In this document: positions 7,688-12,543 of the stretch, one piece after another | Position numbering within the stretch: the first letter of the stretch is position 1 | How the letters are laid out: every line of letters begins with the position of its first letter | NCBI GenBank assembly: GCA_018969565.1 | Contig: JAGWYC010000030.1 | Location: 1 to 12,543 of the forward strand | Source: Bacteroidota bacterium | Lineage (GTDB): Bacteria; Bacteroidota; Bacteroidia; NS11-12g; UBA955 | Direction: 5' to 3' | DNA: 12,543 nt | Position numbers and translations under genes: made by a program | Notes under the pieces: generated by a model | Database searches by the model: none | What the model was told of the DNA's origin: nothing | What the model saw: only the letters and a program-made list of their open reading frames with translations

Positions 7688-8800
7688 ATGAAACAATATT
7701 CAATAACTGTCTATATGAAACGCATGTATCAATGGTCCGCACTTGCTTTGCTGCTGGCCGCAGCAGGTAATGGTACCGCCCAGACCACGAAAACCGACAC
7801 GATGAAATTTGAAAATCTGAAGCGGGTAACGGTGGTTGTTAAAGACGGAAACACGGAAACGACAACCATTACGGGTCCCATTCATTTCAGTACTGAAAGC
7901 AAGGATATGCCTCCAAACGGAGTCCGGGTGTTGGCGCCATCCATCCCAGCCAACCTGCCTCCGCTGAACCACTGGACCTCCGCGCGTATGTTCCCCTGTG
8001 ATACCTGTCTGGTATGGGTGATGGATCCGAATAAGCCATCAGATTCTGCAACGGCTTATCGCCTGATCGTGAATCCACGGGTTTTTGAATTCCGTTTTCG
8101 CGATATCGAAGCAGGAACTGAGCGTTGGAATAAAGATGCTGAACGCATGCCCGGTGTGGCAGAAACCCTGGTGAAGCGCAGTGTGTTTGCCGCCGGTTAT
8201 ACAGGCCTCACCAAAATGGAGTTTATGATTCAACCTGGTGTACCGGCACTGAACACAGCCAAGAGCATCAGTTGTTATGTGGGCTTTGTGGAAGGCGGTT
8301 TGAAACTGGACCGCGCCGGTCACCTGCGCCTCTGGTCAGGGATGGGCTACGAATGGGATAACTACCGCTTCGACAATCCGGCAGTGCGTCTGAATATTCT
8401 GGATACCTTCCCGCCATTAGGAGTGACTTCGCCACGCTTCACCACGGATACCACTAATGGGTCTAAAAAAAGTAAGCTCGTCGGGCAATACCTCACCATT
8501 CCGCTCATGATTGGCATTCATCAGAAAGAAGACATGGATAAAGGTTTCAACCTGTTCATCGGCTGCCATGTCGGCTACCGCCTGAAAAGCTATACCAAAT
8601 ATGTTTTTGATAATGGAGGTCGGGAAAAGTGGAGAAGCGCCTTTGATTTGAATGATTGGAAGATTTCGCCTTATGTGGAAGTAGGTTATCGCAATGCGCG
8701 CATTTATGCGAAATACAACATGAACCCGCTGTTCCGCCAGAATGGAGGGAACCCGGCAGCACAACAGTTTACCATTGGTATTCTCACCACCTTTTCCTGA
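7688..8800 (+). CDS. Exported outer-membrane beta-barrel protein of unknown function
   Basis: A 370-residue protein with a signal peptide at about 1-32 (MYQWSALALLLAAAGNGTAQ). An ATG at 7715 would give a shorter, more usual n-region; both starts are possible, and I kept 7688 because it lies 2 bp after the upstream stop. Residues about 35-190 form an exported N-terminal part carrying a CDTC pair (C104, C107) that could form a disulfide. From about 194 the chain alternates short amphipathic strands with turns (ISCYVGFVEGGLKLD, LRLWSGMGYEWDNYRF, YLTIPLMIGI, FNLFIGCHVGYRLKS, ISPYVEVGYR), ending QQFTIGILTTFS. This suits a small outer-membrane barrel of the OMP_b-brl or PorT-like kind. It is the last gene of the sigma operon and is followed by a terminator. 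It may be the sensor, the protected structure or the output of the sigma/anti-sigma pair. I do not recognise a specific family. Confidence 0.8.
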   Translation: MKQYSITVYMKRMYQWSALALLLAAAGNGTAQTTKTDTMKFENLKRVTVVVKDGNTETTTITGPIHFSTESKDMPPNGVRVLAPSIPANLPPLNHWTSARMFPCDTCLVWVMDPNKPSDSATAYRLIVNPRVFEFRFRDIEAGTERWNKDAERMPGVAETLVKRSVFAAGYTGLTKMEFMIQPGVPALNTAKSISCYVGFVEGGLKLDRAGHLRLWSGMGYEWDNYRFDNPAVRLNILDTFPPLGVTSPRFTTDTTNGSKKSKLVGQYLTIPLMIGIHQKEDMDKGFNLFIGCHVGYRLKSYTKYVFDNGGREKWRSAFDLNDWKISPYVEVGYRNARIYAKYNMNPLFRQNGGNPAAQQFTIGILTTFS

Positions 8801-8821
8801 TATTTCTTTTGTACGAACCCC

Positions 8822-8852
8822 AAAAGGCGGTCCTAAAGGGTCGCCTTTTTTT
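8822..8852 (+). terminator. Rho-independent terminator after the sigma operon
   Basis: Stem GGCGGTCC with GGGTCGCC (two wobble pairs), loop TAAA, followed by seven T residues and preceded by an A-run. It lies 21 bp after the beta-barrel stop codon. Confidence 0.8.
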
Positions 8853-8861
8853 ATGGCCGGT

Positions 8862-8873
8862 TGATAATTATCA
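8862..8873. promoter_or_regulatory. Perfect 12-bp palindrome upstream of tryptophan dioxygenase
   Basis: TGATAATTATCA is a perfect palindrome just past the terminator and 68 bp before the dioxygenase ATG, upstream of the candidate -7 box. It is the right size and place for a dimeric repressor or activator site. It resembles a contracted Fur-type repeat but lacks its central spacing. Confidence 0.35.
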
Positions 8874-8918
8874 CCGCCAACGCCATTTGATTTCCTTTTT
8901 TAGCCCTTGGTCATTCTT

Positions 8919-8926
8919 TACTTTGC
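8919..8926 (+). promoter_or_regulatory. Candidate -7 promoter box for tryptophan dioxygenase
   Basis: TACTTTGC, a one-base-shorter form of the Bacteroidota TAnnTTTG box, lies 15 bp before the ATG. The nearest upstream TTTG (8886-8889) is too far for a standard -33 element. Confidence 0.4.
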
Positions 8927-8941
8927 CGCATCTTTCACAAC

Positions 8942-9877
8942 ATGAACAGAACAGAATTGCTGGACGCCATTGATAAAAAGTACCGTGCCATGGGGCAGGA
9001 TCCCGATGTGCACCTGTCGGGTTTACTGCACGCTGAACCCATTACGTATTGGGATTATATTCAGGTAGATGCGCTATTGGGCCTGCAAATCAAACGCACC
9101 CAATTGCCCGATGAGATGGTGTTCATCATGTATCACCAGATTAATGAGTTACTGTTCAAGATGATTTTGTGGGAAATGGGTCAGCTGCCCGAGTCAGGTT
9201 CCCTCACAGCAGCAAAGTTCAGTATGCACCTGAACCGCATCAGCCGCTATTTCGACATGCTGGCAGAATCATTCAACATCATGGGTGATGGCATGGAGCC
9301 GGAACAGTATATGAAGTTCCGCGATACGCTTACCCCGGCCAGCGGCTTCCAGAGTGCCCAGTTTCGCAAGATTGAGTTCGCTTCTACCGAGCTGAGAAAC
9401 CTGGTAGACCAGAGGTTCAGGGAGCAGGTACACCCGGAAGCCTCCATGGAAGAAGTGTTCGATTTGCTCTACTGGCAGGCTGCAGGTAAAGACCATACTA
9501 CCGGCGCGAAAAATGCCCTGCTCCGCAATTTCGAGCATCGTTACAAAGCTGAGTTTCTTGACTTCATGCATGAATACAGAAACAAAAACCTATGGACGCT
9601 GTTCCGGGCACTGCCCGAAGATGTCAGAAATGACGTGGGGCTGCGCAACGCCATGAGGCATTACGACCATACCGTGAATATCCGTTGGGTGATGGCCCAT
9701 TACCACGCGGCCGAAAAGTATATCGGCGGTGGCGCGGCTACCGGCGGAAGTCCCTGGCAGCGTTACATGCATCCGCGTTACCAGAAACGCATGTTCTTCC
9801 CGGGTCTGTGGACAGATGCAGAAAAGGAACAATGGGGCATAGATAACCTGGAAGGCTATCAAAAGCTGGAATCCTGA
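8942..9877 (+). CDS. kynA: Tryptophan 2,3-dioxygenase
   Basis: Cytosolic heme enzyme that opens the indole ring of L-tryptophan with O2 to give N-formylkynurenine, the first step of the kynurenine pathway. The 311 residues have the all-helical family layout. The distal His is H65 in MYHQINELLFK. R127 in KFRDTL matches the substrate-carboxylate Arg, and TPASGFQSAQFRKIEFAS (131-148) is the family signature. H253 (VMAHYHAAEKY) is the probable proximal heme ligand and T267 in AATGGS lies 14 residues on, the same spacing as H240/T254 of the Xanthomonas enzyme as I recall it. Length and the C-terminal RYQKRMFFPGLW fit Bacteroidota relatives. The gene stands alone on its strand, with its own candidate promoter, and converges on hutI. 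No kynureninase, formamidase or other pathway gene is in the window, so whether the product goes to NAD synthesis or degradation is open. Confidence 0.94.
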   Translation: MNRTELLDAIDKKYRAMGQDPDVHLSGLLHAEPITYWDYIQVDALLGLQIKRTQLPDEMVFIMYHQINELLFKMILWEMGQLPESGSLTAAKFSMHLNRISRYFDMLAESFNIMGDGMEPEQYMKFRDTLTPASGFQSAQFRKIEFASTELRNLVDQRFREQVHPEASMEEVFDLLYWQAAGKDHTTGAKNALLRNFEHRYKAEFLDFMHEYRNKNLWTLFRALPEDVRNDVGLRNAMRHYDHTVNIRWVMAHYHAAEKYIGGGAATGGSPWQRYMHPRYQKRMFFPGLWTDAEKEQWGIDNLEGYQKLES

Positions 9878-9883
9878 GGCGGT

Positions 9884-11119
9884 TTAACAGCGCACACCCT
9901 GCACATACACCTCCTCCACGTGGTTCACGCCAAAGTGGTAGGGGATCAGCGCCAGGGAAGGGTTTCCTTTTAAAACACAAAAATCAGCGCGTTTACCGGG
10001 TGTAAGGCTTCCGCAGGTATCGTTTAAATCAAGGGCGGCGGCCGCGTTCAGGGTAACCGCATTCAGTGCTTCTTCCGGCAACATCTTCATTTGTGTACAG
10101 GCCAGACTCATGGTCATTTGCAGCGAGGGGCCCGGACTGCTTCCGGGATTAAAGTCGCTGGCCAGCGCCACCGGTAAACCAGCATCCATCAGCGCTCGGA
10201 CAGGCGTATAGGGAAGACCCAGGAAATAGGAAGTTCCGGGAAGCCCCACCGGGATGGTATGGCTTTCCAGCAGACAAGCTATTTCATCCGGTCCGCAATG
10301 TTCCAGGTGGTCTACTGACAAGGCGCCAAACTGCACACCCACCTGCACCCCTCCGGTTAATCCCAGTTCGTTGGCATGGATTTTAGGCCGCAGACCGCAA
10401 CGCAGGCCTGCTTCCAGTAAGGTGGCCGTTTCTTCAGGACTGAAGAAGCCCCGGTCGCAGAACACATCCATGAAGTCGGCCAGTCCTTCGGCGTGTATTG
10501 CCGGGAGCATTTCATCCGTAATGAGCCGGATATATCCCGCCCGATCCTGCCTGAACTCCGCGGGAATGGCATGCGCACCCAGAAAGGTGGCCCTGATCTG
10601 CATGGGGAAATGTTCTTTCAGGCGTTTAATCACGCGCAGCATCTTCAGCTCTGAAGCGGTGTCAAGTCCGTAGCCGCTTTTGATTTCCACAGTTGTCGTG
10701 CCATGGGCCATCATGAGGTGCAGTCGCACGCAGGCGTCTTCAAAAAGCTGTTCTTCGGAAGTTTGCCTCAGCTTCAGCGCGGAGTTCAGTATTCCCCCAC
10801 CGGCAGCGGCAATTTCTTCATAAGACTTCCCGCTGATACGCATGCGGAATTCCTCTTCCCGCGCAGCGGCAAACACCAGATGCGTATGGCTGTCCACCAG
10901 CCCCGGAATCAGCCATTTTCCCTCCAGGGAAACTTGTTGTTCGTCTTCCTTAGCTACCCAATCCTGCATTAACCCTGTTTCTGTGATGATGCCATCGCGG
11001 CAGCGCAGGTAGGCGTGGTCCAGGAAGGGAACCTCGGCCATATCCGTTCCTTTCAGGATATGCCTGCCATTGGGCTGCGTGCCGTAAATTCTGTTTATGT
11101 TGGTGAATACAAGATTCAT
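9884..11119 (-). CDS. hutI: Imidazolonepropionase
   Basis: Cytosolic metal-dependent hydrolase of the amidohydrolase superfamily that converts 4-imidazolone-5-propanoate to N-formimino-L-glutamate, the third step of histidine degradation. All hallmarks are visible in 411 residues of normal length: metal-binding H78 and H80 in VDSHTHLVFA, K147 in EIKSGYGLDT, H183 in FLGAHAIP, H248 and E251 in KIHANELGLTGG, H271 in SVDHLEHC and D322 in ALASDFNPGSSP. The ATG at 11119 gives the usual MNLVFTNINRIYG opening. It is divergent from the carbonic-anhydrase-like gene, with 36 bp between the starts, and convergent with tryptophan dioxygenase, with 6 bp between the stops. The other histidine-utilisation genes (hutH, hutU and a formiminoglutamate hydrolase) are not in the window, so this hutI is separated from them or stands alone. 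Confidence 0.95.
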   Translation of the reverse strand: MNLVFTNINRIYGTQPNGRHILKGTDMAEVPFLDHAYLRCRDGIITETGLMQDWVAKEDEQQVSLEGKWLIPGLVDSHTHLVFAAAREEEFRMRISGKSYEEIAAAGGGILNSALKLRQTSEEQLFEDACVRLHLMMAHGTTTVEIKSGYGLDTASELKMLRVIKRLKEHFPMQIRATFLGAHAIPAEFRQDRAGYIRLITDEMLPAIHAEGLADFMDVFCDRGFFSPEETATLLEAGLRCGLRPKIHANELGLTGGVQVGVQFGALSVDHLEHCGPDEIACLLESHTIPVGLPGTSYFLGLPYTPVRALMDAGLPVALASDFNPGSSPGPSLQMTMSLACTQMKMLPEEALNAVTLNAAAALDLNDTCGSLTPGKRADFCVLKGNPSLALIPYHFGVNHVEEVYVQGVRC

Positions 11120-11141
11120 GAGGTTTCTTCAGGAAAAAGCT

Positions 11142-11149
11142 GCAAATTA
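11142..11149 (-). promoter_or_regulatory. Candidate -7 promoter box for hutI
   Basis: The minus strand reads TAATTTGC, of the same TAnTTTGC form as the box before tryptophan dioxygenase, 22 bp upstream of the hutI ATG in the 36-bp divergent gap. No -33 TTTG is seen; it would have to lie inside the start of the divergent gene. Confidence 0.4.
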
Positions 11150-11155
11150 GCACGG

Positions 11156-11701
11156 ATGACCACATTAGAACGATTGCAGTTGCCCGTGAAACACGGTGAA
11201 CATGTATTTATCGCACCCGGAGCGCAGGTGATGGGCTCGGTTGAGCTTGGTGATGAAGTTTCTGTTTGGTTCAATGCCGTATTGCGCGGCGATACGGAAC
11301 AACTTTCCATCGGGGCGCGTACCAATATCCAAGATCTGGCTATAATTCATGCCGACCCGGGCGATCCGGCCATAATCGGAAATGACTGCACCATCGGGCA
11401 TGGTGCCATTGTACATGGGGCGAGAATTGCGCATCATGTACTGGTAGGCATGCATGCCACGGTGCTCAATAATGCAGAGGTGGGCGAATATTCGGTGATT
11501 GGCGCCAATGCGCTGGTACCTTCGGGGATGAAAATCCCCCCGTATTCCCTGGTGCTGGGCGTGCCGGCAAAAGTGGTACGTACCCTGGGCCCGGAACAGG
11601 AAAGCGCCATCGCAAATAGTGTATCTGAATATGTGGAGAAGGCGGCCGCTTTCATGCACTTTTATCATCAGGGCAGCAGCAGCAATCGCGCTGCGGAGTA
11701 G
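11156..11701 (+). CDS. Gamma-class carbonic-anhydrase-like protein (left-handed beta-helix, hexapeptide repeats)
   Basis: A 181-residue protein of the YrdA/PaaY/gamma-carbonic anhydrase group, expected to form a trimer with zinc bound between subunits. Hexapeptide repeats run from about residue 18 to 142 (HVFIAPGAQVMGSVELGD, then NDCTIGHGAIVHGARIAHHV and AEVGEYSVIGANALVPSG). The three zinc-ligand histidines are present: H65 in DLAIIHAD, then H82 and H87 in GHGAIVHG. The RGD (44-46) and NIQD (57-60) blocks are typical. The acidic loop of true Methanosarcina Cam is absent, so carbonic anhydrase activity is not assured; many relatives have no known reaction. A longer reading frame begins at 11015, but the ATG at 11156 gives the family N-terminus and avoids overlapping hutI. 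Its stop lies inside the 3' end of the peptidase gene on the other strand. Confidence 0.92.
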   Translation: MTTLERLQLPVKHGEHVFIAPGAQVMGSVELGDEVSVWFNAVLRGDTEQLSIGARTNIQDLAIIHADPGDPAIIGNDCTIGHGAIVHGARIAHHVLVGMHATVLNNAEVGEYSVIGANALVPSGMKIPPYSLVLGVPAKVVRTLGPEQESAIANSVSEYVEKAAAFMHFYHQGSSSNRAAE

Positions 11702-12543
11702 TTGCGGTGTTGCAGACGCAGCGTATATGTTCCTGCGGGAAGATGGGCGGTGCTCAGATTGATTTGGTCTTCTGCATTGATTTCCCTGCGTTCCAGCATA
11801 CGTCCGTTCAGGTCGAATAACTGTAGCTGAACATTTCCTTTCCATAGTTCAGGTACGCGAATACTGACTGAACCGCCCTGTGCGGGATTGGGCCAGAGTT
11901 GCCATTGCATGGGGTGTTCGGGTTTGTTTCCGTCAGACAGCGTTTTTACGGCCATAAGCGCGCCCAGTGCATCTACTTTTCCGTATCCGAAGATGCCATT
12001 GGGAACTTTGCCGGTAAACTCATCTTGTCTGGCGCTTTGCTCCAGGAGTTTGCGTAGGTTGGCGGGGCTCAGGGAAGGGTCGGCTTCCAACATCAAAGCC
12101 GCAATGCCGGCCACATGGGGGGACGCCATGCTGGTTCCCTGCAGCACACCGTAATAGTTCCAGGCACCCTTGATGCTGTCGCGGCACAGCACCCGGTCAA
12201 ACAACCAGCCCGGCAGCTGGCGGTTGTGCAAGGGTGCACAGATTTCAGAACCGGGTGCAGATACATTGGGTTTCATAAATCCGTCCACCCGAGGTCCGCG
12301 GCTCGTAAATGTAGCATTGGTATAGAGCGTTTGCCCCTTGTTGTCCCTGGGGTTGTTTCGGTCATCGGTCCACACATTGCGGGTTACGTAGGCTCCGGCG
12401 GTGATGGTGGAATTTCCGCTGCCGCCGTTTTCTCCTATGGTATGCTCATTATTCCCATTCAGGTAAGCGCTTTTGTAGTCGTTGCCTTTCACTTCATTGC
12501 TGAAACTGCCTGATGACCAGAGGTAGGCTTCGCCGGAATTCCA
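11668..12543 (-). CDS. Subtilisin-like (S8) serine peptidase with T9SS sorting domain, 5' part outside the window
   Basis: C-terminal 291 residues of a secreted serine protease; the reading frame is open to the right edge, so the start, signal peptide, catalytic Asp and His and oxyanion Asn are not visible. The catalytic Ser is S138 of this fragment in GTSMASPHVAGIAALM. Upstream of it are STITAGAYVTRN, FTSRGP and KPNVSAPGSEICAP, the usual S8 order. The segment opening the fragment (WNSGEAYLWSS and on) looks like the end of the inserted region often found in Bacteroidota S8 peptidases. From about residue 213, WQLWPNPAQGG starts a T9SS type A sorting domain with a standard LFDLNGRML strand and PAGTYTLRL. 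It ends in RLLLLP rather than the more common basic ending. The protein is probably exported across both membranes and either anchored to the surface or released. Confidence 0.92.
   Translation of the reverse strand, partial: WNSGEAYLWSSGSFSNEVKGNDYKSAYLNGNNEHTIGENGGSGNSTITAGAYVTRNVWTDDRNNPRDNKGQTLYTNATFTSRGPRVDGFMKPNVSAPGSEICAPLHNRQLPGWLFDRVLCRDSIKGAWNYYGVLQGTSMASPHVAGIAALMLEADPSLSPANLRKLLEQSARQDEFTGKVPNGIFGYGKVDALGALMAVKTLSDGNKPEHPMQWQLWPNPAQGGSVSIRVPELWKGNVQLQLFDLNGRMLERREINAEDQINLSTAHLPAGTYTLRLQHRNYSAARLLLLP

Noticed and set aside
8862..8873. The palindrome as a true Fur box
   Set aside because: The half-site matches loosely but the central spacing of the 7-1-7 Fur pattern is missing, and there is no iron-uptake gene directly beside it.
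8656..8973. Open frame bridging the barrel gene, terminator and start of tryptophan dioxygenase
   Set aside because: It overlaps two well-supported genes in another frame and runs through a terminator.
11165..11845. Minus-strand open frame of 226 codons across the carbonic-anhydrase-like gene
   Set aside because: It is antisense to a gene with conserved hexapeptide repeats and zinc ligands, and out of frame with the peptidase; the product looks random.
1..12543. CRISPR array, tRNA or rRNA genes, insertion sequences, prophage or integrative element
   Set aside because: No regularly spaced direct repeats, cloverleaf-like segments, transposase/integrase motifs or terminal inverted repeats were seen on reading both strands.

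Overview
The window is a stretch of chromosome from a member of the Bacteroidota (Bacteroidetes). The evidence is two proteins ending in type IX secretion (T9SS) sorting domains, a TonB-dependent receptor with a CarboxypepD_reg-like N-terminal domain, an ECF sigma/anti-sigma pair of the Bacteroidota type, start sites without clear Shine-Dalgarno sequences, and promoter-like TAnTTTG(C) boxes. The genus cannot be fixed from this sequence. I see no transposase, integrase, CRISPR array, rRNA or tRNA.

Left part (1-1291, minus strand): a two-gene unit, a class I SAM-dependent methyltransferase followed by a PAP2-family phosphatase that runs off the left edge. Their stop and start overlap as ATGA.

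Surface block (1455-6296, plus strand): a 935-residue TonB-dependent receptor closed by a strong hairpin terminator, then a 600-residue exported protein with a predicted right-handed beta-helix body, an Asp-rich block and a C-terminal T9SS sorting domain, also closed by a strong terminator. Receptor and secreted partner may work together on an unknown ligand. There is no SusD-like lipoprotein between them, so this is not a SusCD glycan system.

Signalling block (6402-8852, plus strand): three tightly packed genes for an ECF sigma factor, a single-pass membrane protein in the anti-sigma position and an exported outer-membrane beta-barrel protein, followed by a terminator. The last two have no function I can name. 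This is the best candidate for an uncharacterised system in the window.

Catabolic block (8942-11701): tryptophan 2,3-dioxygenase (plus) converges on imidazolonepropionase HutI (minus) with only 6 bp between the stop codons. HutI is divergent from a gamma-class carbonic-anhydrase-like protein (plus). The first two enzymes belong to tryptophan and histidine breakdown, but no other kyn or hut gene is present here.

Right edge (11668-12543, minus strand): the C-terminal part of a subtilisin-like (S8) peptidase with a T9SS sorting domain. Its 3' end overlaps the carbonic-anhydrase-like gene by 34 bp. All intergenic gaps are under 200 bp, so no long stretch is left unexplained. Most of the window is ordinary Bacteroidota housekeeping and surface biology.
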